Source of the DNA: an uncultured Acidimicrobiaceae bacterium
GTDB taxonomy: Bacteria; Actinomycetota; Acidimicrobiia; Acidimicrobiales; RAAP-2
Length of the DNA: 64,000 bases
Reading direction: 5' to 3'
Assembly (NCBI GenBank): GCA_903894295.1
Contig: CAITPI010000054.1
Coordinates: 1 to 64,000 of the forward strand
The position numbers and the translations under genes are program-made. A model generated the notes under the pieces. That model was not told the origin of the DNA. It was given only the letters and a program-made list of their open reading frames with translations, and searched no databases. Below, piece after piece: positions 15,627-23,922 of the stretch; position 1 is the stretch's first letter; each line of letters starts with the position of its first letter.

Positions 15627-17031
15627 GTTCTTCGGCTGCGTGGCGCCAGTCCGGGTGGTCGGTCACGGGAAAGAAGTCACCGGTGGCGATGTCCTGCTCG
15701 TAAGGGACAGGGCTTTCCCCTCCACCCGCCAGGAGAGCCACGGCGGACACGAGGGCGTCGATGTCGGCAGCCGATGTACCCAACCCGGCGCTGGCCCGCA
15801 CGGCGCCGGGAATGTTGCGGTGGTCGCCGGCGATGACCTCCCGTCGGTAGGTGTCGACCGCTTCGTCGGACATGCCGAGGAGGCGGATGACGTAAGGGTG
15901 GGCGCAGAAGCAGCCGTGCCGGACGGCAATGGCGAACTCGGCACTGAGGCGGGCCGCCACCAGGGCGTGGTGCATCCCGTCGATGGTGAAGGTGGCCACG
16001 GGAAGGGTCTCGACCGGCTCGCCGTGGCCGGCGGGGCCTCTGGGACCCAGCACCGTGACGCCGGGGATCCGGGTCAGCCCGGCGAACAGCCGGGCCGCCA
16101 GGGCCCGTTCATGTTCGATGATGGCATCCCACCCCACGGCAGAGAGCGCGTCGATGGCGGCGTGCAGGGCCACGGCACCGATCACGTTGGGTGAACCCGC
16201 TTCATCCCGGTCGGGGGGTGTCGTCCAGATGACCTCGTCGAGGCCGACCAGGTCGACCGCCCCTCCTCCGGCCAGAAAAGGGTCGCCGGTGGCAAAGGTG
16301 GTCCGGGGGCCGATCAGTGCTCCCGAGCCGAATGGGGCGTAGAGCTTGTGCCCGCTGAAGACGAGGTAGTCGGCATCGACAGGCATCGGACGGTGGGGGG
16401 CCAGTTGGGCGGCATCCACCAGGACCGGCACGCCCCGGGCGTGGGCCGCTTCGATGATGGCGTCCAGCGGGGGCAGCCAACCGGTGACGTTGGAAGCGCC
16501 GGTAATGGCGAGGAGGGCCGGCGTTCTGTGGCCGGCATCAAGCGCGGCGGTCACGTCGTCGACGCTGAAGGTTCCCGATGTGTCGCACTCCACGTAGTGA
16601 CGCTCGGCCACCCGACCCCACGGCAGCAGGTTGGCATGGTGCTCCACGGTGGTGGTGACGACGATGTCATCCTTGGCCAGGCGAAGCCGGTAGGCGAGAT
16701 GGTTGATGGCCTCGGTGGTGTTGCGGACGAAGATGGCCACGTCCGGGCCATCCGGGTCCCGACCGGCGAAGGTCAGGACCGCCCGACGGGCCTCTTCGTA
16801 GGCGGCCGTGGCCCGCCGGGACCGGAACCCGGCGCCGCGGTGGACGCTGGAATACATCGGCAGGAACGCCTCCACCCGGGCCACGGCGGCTGGATGGGCC
16901 TGGGTGGAAGCCGCCTGGTCCAACTCGATGGCTCGCCTCATTCCGCCATCGAGGCAGGGCACCATGAGGCCGGCCCCCGCCAACTGGGCGAGCGGGGAAT
17001 CCCCTTCGGTTGGTGTAGCCGTCTGTGTCAC
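15601..17031 (-). CDS. Class V aminotransferase, cysteine desulfurase-like
   Basis: A 476-residue PLP enzyme. The cofactor lysine is in FSGHKLYAPFGSGAL (near residue 230), preceded by VDAAQLAPHRP. The mobile-loop cysteine is in RHGCFCAHPY (near 374). The family includes SufS/CsdA desulfurases and isopenicillin epimerase-like proteins. Here the sequence lies outside any suf operon, and the C-terminal 80 residues are extra. A sulfur-transfer role is possible but not established. Its GTG start overlaps a Shine-Dalgarno-like AAGGAG and follows TAGGGT by 6 bases. It diverges from the DksA-type gene. Confidence 0.8.
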   Translation of the reverse strand: MTQTATPTEGDSPLAQLAGAGLMVPCLDGGMRRAIELDQAASTQAHPAAVARVEAFLPMYSSVHRGAGFRSRRATAAYEEARRAVLTFAGRDPDGPDVAIFVRNTTEAINHLAYRLRLAKDDIVVTTTVEHHANLLPWGRVAERHYVECDTSGTFSVDDVTAALDAGHRTPALLAITGASNVTGWLPPLDAIIEAAHARGVPVLVDAAQLAPHRPMPVDADYLVFSGHKLYAPFGSGALIGPRTTFATGDPFLAGGGAVDLVGLDEVIWTTPPDRDEAGSPNVIGAVALHAAIDALSAVGWDAIIEHERALAARLFAGLTRIPGVTVLGPRGPAGHGEPVETLPVATFTIDGMHHALVAARLSAEFAIAVRHGCFCAHPYVIRLLGMSDEAVDTYRREVIAGDHRNIPGAVRASAGLGTSAADIDALVSAVALLAGGGESPVPYEQDIATGDFFPVTDHPDWRHAAEELGAACSRG

Positions 17032-17077
17032 CTCCTTACCCTACGACGCCCGATGCCCGGGGTTATGCTCTCCCGCC

Positions 17078-17494
17078 ATGGAAGAAGAGCGCACGGGTGG
17101 GTCCTCGGCGACGTGGGTGACCCGGCCCCGACCGGTCGTTGGCGGCTCCACGGGGAGCACCCGGGAGGCCCCGGTTCCGGCCCAGGCGTCGCCATCGGGT
17201 GAACGGAACGCTTCCTGGATCGAGCGACGTCAGGGTTCCCAGGTACTCACCGTGTCGGCCGAGACCGAGGCGATTGACGAAGCCGAGCGGGTGCTCGACG
17301 AGGTGGAAGCCGCCCTCGGGCGTCTGGACCACGGCACCTATGGCACTTGTTCCACCTGCGGGGAAGCCATCGACGATGAACGACTGGCCGACCAACCGAC
17401 GGTCCAGATCTGTGGCTCCTGTAGTGCCTCCCCTTCTCCCGGTCTTCTCGAGGTGACCGCGGCGCCATGGGATCCGGAAGGTCTGCCCGGATGA
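17078..17494 (+). CDS. DksA/TraR C4-type zinc-finger protein
   Basis: A 138-residue protein. Residues 1-50 are low-complexity. A helical segment (SAETEAIDEAERVLDEVEAALGRL) leads to the zinc finger YGTCSTCGEAIDDERL...ICGSC, with four cysteines in CxxC pairs. This matches the C-terminal module of DksA/TraR proteins, which bind in the RNA polymerase secondary channel or act as related factors. Whether it binds polymerase is unknown. ATG start, with TATGCT 8 bases upstream and no Shine-Dalgarno. Its stop overlaps the permease start (ATGA). Confidence 0.82.
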   Translation: MEEERTGGSSATWVTRPRPVVGGSTGSTREAPVPAQASPSGERNASWIERRQGSQVLTVSAETEAIDEAERVLDEVEAALGRLDHGTYGTCSTCGEAIDDERLADQPTVQICGSCSASPSPGLLEVTAAPWDPEGLPG

Positions 17495-19008
17495 GCACGC
17501 CGGTCCGAGACGAGGACGGCATCGACACCGGGGCCATTGCGCTCAAGGTCTTCAAGAAGCAGATCACCCTGATCCCCCTGTTGGGCCTGATCTATTTCAG
17601 TGTTTCGGGCGGACCCTACGGACTGGAGAACGCCATCTCCTCCTCGGGGCCGGGCATGGCGATGCTTCTCATCATCGTGGTGCCGGTCATCTTCGCCATA
17701 CCGTGCGCCCTGATGAACGCCGAACTGGGCTCGGCTCTCCCACTGGAAGGCGGCTACTACTACTGGGTCAAGGTGGCGATGGGCAACTTCTGGGCCTTCG
17801 TCGAGGGCCTCAGTTCCTGGTTCACGTCGTTTCTCGACACGGCCCTGTATCCGGTGCTGTTCGTGGACTACCTGGCCACCTGGTTCCCCGGTGTGGCCCG
17901 GGGCCAACATGTGCTCTTCAGTGCATTCAACGGCAACTTCTCCATCGACCTCCACTGGGCCATCACGCTGGCGTTCATGGCTCCGCTTGCCTACCTGAAC
18001 GCCCGGGGCGCCAAGGTGGTGGGGGAGACCTCCTCGGTTCTCACCGTGGTCATCCTCGCCCCGTTCGTGGTGCTGACGGGCCTCGGCTTGTGGAAGATCC
18101 TCTCCACCTCGGGTGTGCATCCCCTTCACCCTTTCGTTCTTTCCGGCCAGTCCAAGTTCAGTGCCTTCAGCGCCGGCCTGGCCGTGGTGATCTGGAACTA
18201 TGTGGGCTTCGACTCGATCTCGACGGCGAGCGAGGAGATCGTCCGGCCCAAGCGGAACTATCCGCTGGCACTGGCCATCTCGATCCCCCTGATCATGATG
18301 TCCTACCTGTTGCCACTCCTGGCTTCGCTGGCTTCGGGTCTCCACCACAACAACCTGACGGCCTGGACCGACGGCGACTTCGCCAATGCCGCCGGTCTGC
18401 TGGGCGGTTCGTGGCTGAAGGCAGCGATCATCGGCGGCGCCATGTTGGCCCAGGTCGGACTGTTCTCGTCGTTGTTGATGTCGGGATCCCGGGTGCCGGC
18501 CGTGATGGCCGCCGACCGTTACCTGCCCGAGTCGCTGGCCCGCACGAATCCCCGGTTCGGGACCCCGGTGGTGGCGATCGTGGTGTCGTGCGCGGCCTTC
18601 GCCGTGTTCTGCGCGTTGAACTTCCAGACCCTGCTTGATGCCGACATCATCCTGGGACTCGGTGCGTTGGGGCTCGAGTTTGTGGCGTTCCTGATCCTGC
18701 GGGGCAAGTTCCCCCAGATGGCCCGGCCGTATCGGGTGCCCGGCGGATGGATCGGGGCCATCGTGATCACTCTGCTCCCGCTCCTGGTGTCGGGGGCCAT
18801 GATCTGGAGCACCTTCACCGGAGAGGCTGCCGCATTCTGGATTGGCGTCATCGGCTTCCTGCTGAGTGCCGCCCTGTTCTGGCCCGCCAAATGGTTCATC
18901 AAGCGGAACCACCCCGATGCCGAGATGGATCTCATGGGGGTTGACCTCGGCCCGGGCGTCGATGTGGCCGCCATCGTCGAGAACCGGGTGCCGGCCCGGG
19001 TGGGTTGA
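17491..19008 (+). CDS. APC-family amino acid permease
   Basis: A 505-residue transporter with about 12 hydrophobic helices. TM1 holds the family's substrate-binding break, FSVSGGPYGLENAI near residue 40. EGGYYYWVKVAMG and VIWNYVGFDSISTASEEI (TM6 break) are further APC landmarks. It probably imports an amino acid or polyamine using proton or sodium drive. The specificity is not readable. The ATG at 17491 overlaps the DksA-type stop codon in ATGA, so translation is coupled; the track's start 8 codons upstream is less likely. Confidence 0.88.
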   Translation: MSTPVRDEDGIDTGAIALKVFKKQITLIPLLGLIYFSVSGGPYGLENAISSSGPGMAMLLIIVVPVIFAIPCALMNAELGSALPLEGGYYYWVKVAMGNFWAFVEGLSSWFTSFLDTALYPVLFVDYLATWFPGVARGQHVLFSAFNGNFSIDLHWAITLAFMAPLAYLNARGAKVVGETSSVLTVVILAPFVVLTGLGLWKILSTSGVHPLHPFVLSGQSKFSAFSAGLAVVIWNYVGFDSISTASEEIVRPKRNYPLALAISIPLIMMSYLLPLLASLASGLHHNNLTAWTDGDFANAAGLLGGSWLKAAIIGGAMLAQVGLFSSLLMSGSRVPAVMAADRYLPESLARTNPRFGTPVVAIVVSCAAFAVFCALNFQTLLDADIILGLGALGLEFVAFLILRGKFPQMARPYRVPGGWIGAIVITLLPLLVSGAMIWSTFTGEAAAFWIGVIGFLLSAALFWPAKWFIKRNHPDAEMDLMGVDLGPGVDVAAIVENRVPARVG

Positions 19009-19024
19009 GCCCGGAGCACAACGC

Positions 19025-19252
19025 TCACCCGTCGCTTGGAGTGGTGTCCGGACCGGCTGCGTTCTTCAGCCCGAAACGGAGAGGTCCGGCCTGCGAGGCA
19101 AGGACGGCGGCCTGTGGTCGGAACAGTTCGGGGTGGCGTTCGGCGCCGATCGCGAGTGCTTCCTCCGGATCGAACGCGTCGATCTCTTCGGCGTGGAAGT
19201 CGGGCCGGCCCATCCGTCCCCAGGTGACGATGAAACAGTGGAGTGTGGCCAC
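19025..19252 (-). CDS. Small conserved-type protein, function unknown (75 aa)
   Basis: 75 residues starting at GTG. The sequence has a compact start (LHCFIVTWGRMGRPDFH) followed by EEIDAFDPEEALAIGAERHPELFRP and a Gly/Ser-rich tail. I do not recognise a family. TAGCAT lies 7 bases upstream of the GTG, with no Shine-Dalgarno, which suggests a leaderless message. It is downstream of sodN on the same strand, but the strong hairpin at 19278 separates them. The codon use is like its neighbours, so it is probably real. Confidence 0.55.
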   Translation of the reverse strand: MATLHCFIVTWGRMGRPDFHAEEIDAFDPEEALAIGAERHPELFRPQAAVLASQAGPLRFGLKNAAGPDTTPSDG

Positions 19253-19277
19253 GGAGCGATGCTACCGGCGGGATGGA

Positions 19278-19319
19278 CGCGACAACGGCCGCACCCCGAA
19301 GGATGCGACCGTTGTCGCG
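19278..19319 (-). terminator. Strong hairpin after sodN
   Basis: CGCGACAACGG and CCGTTGTCGCG form a perfect 11-bp stem around a 20-base loop that can pair further (GCA with TGC). It sits 32 bases past the sodN stop. No T-run follows, as is common in GC-rich actinobacteria. Confidence 0.65.
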
Positions 19320-19351
19320 AGGCCGGAAGGACCGTCCTCAGCGAGGAGGAA

Positions 19352-19768
19352 CTACTTCTTGGACTCCCAGAACATGGTGTCGATGTCGGCGATCTCGGCC
19401 AGCAGGCGGTCCGCCACGGCGACATCGCCGGTCTTCTTGCACTCGCCGGCCGTCTTGGTGGCCTTCCAGAACTTGTCGTGCAGGTCGGGGAAACGCTCGA
19501 GGTGCTCGGGCTTGAAGTAGTCGGTCCACAGCACCCAGAGGTGGTGCTTGACCAACTCGCAGCGCTCTTCCTTGATGATGGCCGCCCGGGTCAGGAACGA
19601 CGGATCCTCGGACGCATTGGCCTTTTCCATGGTGGCCTTGACGGACTCGGCCTCGATGCGGGCCTGAGCCGGGTCGTAGACGCCACAGGGAAGGTCGCAG
19701 TGGGCGTGCACCGTGGTCGGAGCAGCGATGTGGTCCATCAGGTCGAGAAGGCGGTCAACGATGCGCAT
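19352..19768 (-). CDS. sodN: Nickel superoxide dismutase precursor
   Basis: A 138-residue Ni-SOD. The nickel hook HCDLPCGVYDP is intact at residues 23-33, giving His1, Cys2 and Cys6 of the mature protein. EAESVKATMEKA and the helical C-terminal bundle (HHLWVLWTDYFKP) match the family. The mature protein must start at His23, so the 22-residue leader is removed by SodX; that leader is longer than the 14 residues of Streptomyces. The enzyme dismutates superoxide as a hexamer. The track ORF starts at 20242, in the opposite gene; ATG at 19768 has CAGGAG 8 bases upstream. Confidence 0.95.
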   Translation of the reverse strand: MRIVDRLLDLMDHIAAPTTVHAHCDLPCGVYDPAQARIEAESVKATMEKANASEDPSFLTRAAIIKEERCELVKHHLWVLWTDYFKPEHLERFPDLHDKFWKATKTAGECKKTGDVAVADRLLAEIADIDTMFWESKK

Positions 19769-19828
19769 GAATGAACTCCTGGCTTCTGGCCGGGGCCGAC
19801 GGTCCCGGGCGTCTGGTACAAGTGGGGC

Positions 19829-20308
19829 GTGACACCCGACCCTCTCACTGTATCCAGCCACGGAAGCAGGCGTGACCGGAGCAGGGGGAGGAGTGTCGTC
19901 GTCAGCGTGGCGGCCGTTCTGGCCGCTCTCCTCGTTTGGTTGCGGCGGGGCCACCCGCCGGTCCGTCGGGTCGAGGTTCACGGCGTCTCGATGGCCCCGA
20001 CGCTGTTGCCCGGTGATCGTCTTCTGGTGTGTCGCTGGCCGGTCCGCATCGGGGATCTGGTTGCCGTGTCCGATCCGCGCGCACCGGCCCGGGTGCTGGT
20101 CAAGCGCATCGCAGACCGGGATGAACGGGGTTTTTGGCTGCTCGGGGATGCACCGGACGAGAGTACGGACAGTCGCACGTTCGGATGGGTGGAGCCGGGC
20201 CAGGTACTGGGAAAGGTGGTCTATCGCTATGGACCGGCGCACCGCTCCGGGTCCCTGGTGGGAACCCGGGCGCCAACGCCCGGGGTGGGCGAGTACGATT
20301 CCCGGTGA
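19829..20308 (+). CDS. sodX: Ni-SOD maturation protease, S26 signal-peptidase-like
   Basis: A 159-residue membrane-anchored protease. A single helix (VVVSVAAVLAALLVWL, about residues 23-40) precedes the catalytic domain. The nucleophile is Ser in VHGVSMAPTLLPGDRLLV and the general base is Lys in RVLVKRIADRD, the S26 Ser-Lys dyad. GFWLLGDAPDESTDSR is box D/E. Its position divergent from sodN and the family resemblance identify it as the peptidase that frees the His1 amine of SodN. GTG start. Its TGA overlaps the next ATG (TGATG), linking it to rsiG. Confidence 0.88.
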   Translation: MTPDPLTVSSHGSRRDRSRGRSVVVSVAAVLAALLVWLRRGHPPVRRVEVHGVSMAPTLLPGDRLLVCRWPVRIGDLVAVSDPRAPARVLVKRIADRDERGFWLLGDAPDESTDSRTFGWVEPGQVLGKVVYRYGPAHRSGSLVGTRAPTPGVGEYDSR

Positions 20309-20847
20309 TGGAAAGCCACAAGGAAGACCTCGCCCGAATTCTGGTTCCTACGTATCTCGACGGGATCGATGACCTGCCACTTGACGAGATCCGCGCCAAG
20401 CGCAGCGAGTGTCAGCAGATCGAGGTGGCGCTGTCGTACCTGCGCCGGTTGATACAGGGCCGACTCGACATCGTCTTTGCCTACGTCGCCCAGGCCGAGA
20501 ATGGCGAGACGCTTGAACTGGCGAACGTTGTGGACGACCTGCCGGGCATCCTCACCGCCGGTACCGGCTCCCGCGGGGCTGGCCGGCTCCCCCTGCTGCT
20601 GGCGCCGGACACCGAGGACTACCATCTCACCAGCGAACTCGACGCCATTCTCGGAGCCGACGAGATTGTCTCTCTGCCCGGCCGCGACCTGGCGGAGCTG
20701 CAGGATCTGGCGACCCGGTTGAGTGTCCTTGAAAAGCAGGTGTCGGCCGAGCGCCGTGGTCTGCACGAGCGGATCGATACCCTTCAGGCCGAGTTGGTGG
20801 ACCGTTACAAGTCCGGGCGGGCGTCGGTGGACGGCCTGCTGGCATGA
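20308..20847 (+). CDS. rsiG: RsiG-type c-di-GMP-responsive anti-sigma factor
   Basis: A 179-residue, mostly helical protein. It carries the signature E(X)3S(X)2R(X)3Q(X)3D exactly at Glu39-Ser43-Arg46-Gln50-Asp54. A second copy lies at Glu142-Ser146-Arg149-His153-Asp157, where His replaces Gln. In Streptomyces RsiG (old name AmfC) two such helices bind a c-di-GMP dimer and then sequester the sigma factor WhiG. The role here is by homology; no sigma gene is in the window. It is translationally coupled to sodX before it and to the helix-turn-helix gene after it (ATGA), so the three form one operon. Confidence 0.82.
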   Translation: MESHKEDLARILVPTYLDGIDDLPLDEIRAKRSECQQIEVALSYLRRLIQGRLDIVFAYVAQAENGETLELANVVDDLPGILTAGTGSRGAGRLPLLLAPDTEDYHLTSELDAILGADEIVSLPGRDLAELQDLATRLSVLEKQVSAERRGLHERIDTLQAELVDRYKSGRASVDGLLA

Positions 20848-21266
20848 CGCCGTCGACGAGAAGTGACGGCCCGGGCCTCGGAGAGTTGCCGGAACGTCTG
20901 AACGACCTCGGCACCTTCATCCGGGAACAGCGGGCCTCGGCCCGCCTGTCCCTCCGGCGGCTGTCGGAACTGGCGGGCATCTCGAATCCGTACCTGAGCC
21001 AGATCGAACGGGGACTTCGGCGCCCGTCGGCCGAGATCCTGCAACAGATTGCCAAGGCCCTTCGCATCTCGGCCGAGACCCTCTACGTGCAGGCGGGCAT
21101 TCTGGACCGGCCGGACGGTGACACCGACCTGACCCGGCACATCTTCGCCGATGCCCACCTGACCGAGGAGCAGCGTCAGGCCCTGATCAGGATCTATCTG
21201 TCGTTCCGGAACGAGAACGAGAACGAGGCCGCCCAGGGCGTGCGGGTGTCGGGCGCGGAGGTCTGA
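20844..21266 (+). CDS. XRE-family helix-turn-helix regulator
   Basis: A 140-residue protein. The HTH lies at about residues 25-80: FIREQRASARLSLRRLSELAGISNPYLSQIERGLRRPS is a textbook Cro/CI domain, followed by EILQQIAKALRISAETLYVQAG. The C-terminal part (LTEEQRQALIRIYLSF) is helical and may dimerise. The ATG overlaps the rsiG stop. Its target is not evident; the operon position suggests a link to the sodX-rsiG unit. No ligand-binding domain is present. Confidence 0.85.
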   Translation: MTPSTRSDGPGLGELPERLNDLGTFIREQRASARLSLRRLSELAGISNPYLSQIERGLRRPSAEILQQIAKALRISAETLYVQAGILDRPDGDTDLTRHIFADAHLTEEQRQALIRIYLSFRNENENEAAQGVRVSGAEV

Positions 21267-21322
21267 CCTTTTCCGTTCCGCCGTCGGGTTGCCCACCGGC
21301 TTCGGAACACGACCTTGGCCGT

Positions 21323-21328
21323 TAGGAT
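21323..21328 (+). promoter_or_regulatory. -10 box for leaderless mshA
   Basis: TAGGAT lies 9 bases before the ATG at 21338, with no Shine-Dalgarno. Confidence 0.45.
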
Positions 21329-21337
21329 CGAAACCGC

Positions 21338-22591
21338 ATGCAGCGCCTGGCCGTCCTCTCGTTTCATACCTCGCCGCTGGCCCAGCCCGGCACCGGCGAC
21401 GGCGGCGGGATGAACGTCTACGTCCGGGAACTGTCGTCCGCGCTGGCCCGGGCCGGAGTCACCTGCGACGTCTTCACCCGGGCGTGGTCGGACGACCTTC
21501 CCGGGTTCATCGACATCGAGCCGGGCTTTCGGGTGCACCACATCCCGGCCGGCCCGTTGGCGCCCGTCGACAAGGAGGAACTGCCCGGACTGGTCGGCGC
21601 CTTCACCGACGGAGTGCTTGCAGCCATGGAGAAGGTGCAGGCCTCGGAGGGAACGAACTACGAGGCGGTGCACGCCAACTACTGGCTGAGTGGGGTCGCC
21701 GGCCATTACCTGAAACACGAGTTGAACCTGCCGTTGGTGTCGACGTTCCACACCCTTGACCGGGTGAAGGCCGAATCGGGCCTGAGTGAACAGGAGACGT
21801 TGGCCTCGTACCGGCGGGCCGAGGAAGAGGCGGCGGTGATCCGGTGTTCGGACACGGTACTGGCGTCCTGCTCGGTTGAAGCGAGTCAGATCGTCGAGCT
21901 CTACGGCGCCGACCCCAGCCGGTTGCGCATCGTGGCTCCCGGCGTGGACCATGCCTTCTTCGGCCCGGGTGACCGATCCCAGGCCCGACGCGCCATCGGC
22001 CTGGCCGAAGGCGGACCACTGCTGCTGTTCGTCGGCCGGTTGCAGCCCCTCAAGGGGGCGACGGTGGCCGTCCGGGCCCTGGCTGAGGTCCGACAGCGGC
22101 ATCGAGATGCCCAGTTGGTGATGGTGGGTGGTCCGAGTGGACCCCAGGGCGAAGACGAGGTCTTCCGGATCGCCGAACTCGTCAGAGAACTCGGTCTCGC
22201 GTCGGCGGTGACCCAGGTGCCGCCGCGTCCCCATGAGCTGCTGTCTTCCTACTACCGGGCCGCCGATGTGGTGCTGGTGCCCAGCCGCTCGGAGTCGTTC
22301 GGACTGGTTGCCCTCGAGGCTGCCGCCTGTGGCACGCCGGTCGTGGCCAACGACGTGGGCGGCCTGCAGAGTCTGGTCGATCCCGGCCGGACGGGATTTC
22401 TGGTGGACGGTCAGGATCCCGGCCAGTTCGCCCGGCGGGTGCACGAGATCCTCGACGATCCGTTGTTGGCCGGCCAACTGGGTTCCGGGTCGGTCCTGCG
22501 GGCCCGGCGCTACACCTGGTCGCACGCGGCCGAGTTGCTGTTGGAAATCTACGCCGACCTCACGGCCGGGCGATTGGTGGAGTGCTCATGA
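21338..22591 (+). CDS. mshA: D-inositol-3-phosphate glycosyltransferase (mycothiol synthesis)
   Basis: A 417-residue GT-4 enzyme. The MshA start motif GTGDGGGMNVYVRELSSALA lies near residues 20-39. HANYWLSG (near 113) and the C-terminal EX7E region SESFGLVALEAAACGTPVVA (near 326) are intact. MshA transfers GlcNAc from UDP-GlcNAc to inositol 3-phosphate, the first step of mycothiol, the actinobacterial thiol buffer. The YbjN gene directly after it is the standard actinobacterial neighbour. No other msh gene is in the window. Its stop overlaps the YbjN start. Confidence 0.9.
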   Translation: MQRLAVLSFHTSPLAQPGTGDGGGMNVYVRELSSALARAGVTCDVFTRAWSDDLPGFIDIEPGFRVHHIPAGPLAPVDKEELPGLVGAFTDGVLAAMEKVQASEGTNYEAVHANYWLSGVAGHYLKHELNLPLVSTFHTLDRVKAESGLSEQETLASYRRAEEEAAVIRCSDTVLASCSVEASQIVELYGADPSRLRIVAPGVDHAFFGPGDRSQARRAIGLAEGGPLLLFVGRLQPLKGATVAVRALAEVRQRHRDAQLVMVGGPSGPQGEDEVFRIAELVRELGLASAVTQVPPRPHELLSSYYRAADVVLVPSRSESFGLVALEAAACGTPVVANDVGGLQSLVDPGRTGFLVDGQDPGQFARRVHEILDDPLLAGQLGSGSVLRARRYTWSHAAELLLEIYADLTAGRLVECS

Positions 22592-23100
22592 GCGATGAAT
22601 GGTCGGGCCTGCTGGGTGATGACGAGCGGGAGACGGTCTGCTCGGTGATCGACGCCTGGGCGGCTAGGGAGTTCGCCGCCGGTGGCGCACTGGTCGCGGT
22701 GGACCGTCAGCCTGGCGGTGACCCGGTGACCGGGGCGCCCCGCTGGTACCTGCGGATGAAAGGGGAGGAGAAGGAGTTCGTCACGGTGTGGCTGACGTTG
22801 CGTCAACGTACGCTCCATCACGAGACCCAGTTCATGCCGTTCCCCGAGACCAACATCGAAGCCACCTGGCAGTACCTGATGAAGAAGAACGCCGATCTCA
22901 TGGGGATGTCCTTCGCACTCGGCCCGGAAGATGCGGTCTACCTGATCGGACGGGTACCGGTCGGCCGGATCAGCGAGGACGAACTGGACCGCATCATGGG
23001 TGCATCGCTGGCGTACACCGACGAGTGCTTTCCCACCGCCATGCAACTGGGCTACGAGGGCCGCTATCGGCGGCGAACGGCTGCCGAGCGAGCCTCGTGA
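22588..23100 (+). CDS. YbjN-domain protein
   Basis: About 170 residues. The sequence WYLRMKGEEKEFVTVWLTLRQRTLHHETQFMPFPE, then WQYLMKKNADLMGMSFALGPEDAVYLIGRVP, is the type III secretion chaperone-like fold of YbjN proteins. The ISEDELDRIMG segment is the usual C-terminal helix. The function is unknown, but in actinobacteria it lies next to mshA. ATG at 22588 overlaps the mshA stop; the track's GTG two codons upstream is less likely. Confidence 0.83.
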   Translation: MSDEWSGLLGDDERETVCSVIDAWAAREFAAGGALVAVDRQPGGDPVTGAPRWYLRMKGEEKEFVTVWLTLRQRTLHHETQFMPFPETNIEATWQYLMKKNADLMGMSFALGPEDAVYLIGRVPVGRISEDELDRIMGASLAYTDECFPTAMQLGYEGRYRRRTAAERAS

Positions 23101-23130
23101 AACCCGGGACCCGCTGGTAGCGTTTTCCCT

Positions 23131-23922
23131 GTGCGTCCCAAACTGTTGATGGTCGGCGGAGGAAAGATGGGCACCGCCCTGCTCGGTGGCCTCGTTTCGG
23201 CCGGCTGGGCGCCGGTGGGCGAACTCGCGGTCTGTGATCCCGATTCCGGGGCGCGGGAGCGGTTGCTGGCGGAGTTCCCGGGCGTGACGGTGACCGATCT
23301 TCCGGTCGAGGCCGAGGGTGTCGTTCTGGCCGTGAAGCCGGATGTGGCCGAGAGCGTCCTGCGTGCCCTGGCCGCAGTGGGCAACCGTCGGGTGCTCTCG
23401 ATCGTGGCCGGACTGGCCACCGCCCGGTTGGAGGCGGCCATGGAACCGGGCGCAGTGGTGGTCCGGGCGATGCCCAACACTCCGGCCCTGATCGGGGCAG
23501 GCGTGTCCGGGCTGTCTGGTGGTTCGGCCGCCACTTCGGCCGATCTGGCCTGGGCCGAGGAGATCCTCGGCCAGGTCGGTTCGGTGATCCGGCTGCCGGA
23601 GCGCTATCTGGACGCCCTGACCGCCGTATCCGGCTCGGGACCGGCGTACGTCTTCTTCATGGCCGAAGCGCTGATCGAAGGTGGGGTCCATGCCGGCCTG
23701 CCCCGGGACGTCAGCCGGAAACTGGTACTCGAGACGATCCTTGGGGCCGCCCGGATGATGACCGAAACCGGTGACGATCCGGCCCTGCTGCGCGAAGCCG
23801 TGACCTCGCCGGGAGGCACAACGGCGGCGGCGCTGCGCACCCTCGAGTTCAAGGCGGTGCGGTCGGCCTATCTGGAAGCGGTGATGGCGGCCACCGAACG
23901 CTCGCGTCAACTGGGCCGGTGA
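23131..23922 (+). CDS. proC: Pyrroline-5-carboxylate reductase
   Basis: A 263-residue enzyme that reduces 1-pyrroline-5-carboxylate to proline, the last step of proline synthesis. The N-terminal Rossmann motif is MVGGGKMGTALLGGL. AVKPDV lies near residue 70, RAMPNTPALIGAG near 113, and the C-terminal dimer signature AVSGSGPAYVFFMAEAL near 170. SPGGTTAAALRTLE is the substrate-binding helix. All family motifs are present. GTG start; TAGCGT lies 7 bases upstream, so it is probably leaderless. Its stop overlaps the next gene (GTGA). Confidence 0.95.
   Translation: MRPKLLMVGGGKMGTALLGGLVSAGWAPVGELAVCDPDSGARERLLAEFPGVTVTDLPVEAEGVVLAVKPDVAESVLRALAAVGNRRVLSIVAGLATARLEAAMEPGAVVVRAMPNTPALIGAGVSGLSGGSAATSADLAWAEEILGQVGSVIRLPERYLDALTAVSGSGPAYVFFMAEALIEGGVHAGLPRDVSRKLVLETILGAARMMTETGDDPALLREAVTSPGGTTAAALRTLEFKAVRSAYLEAVMAATERSRQLGR

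Noticed and set aside
17338-18912. 524-residue minus-strand ORF
   Set aside because: It is antisense to the APC permease, with a Gln/His/Glu-rich, repeat-like composition. The permease has clear helices and family motifs.
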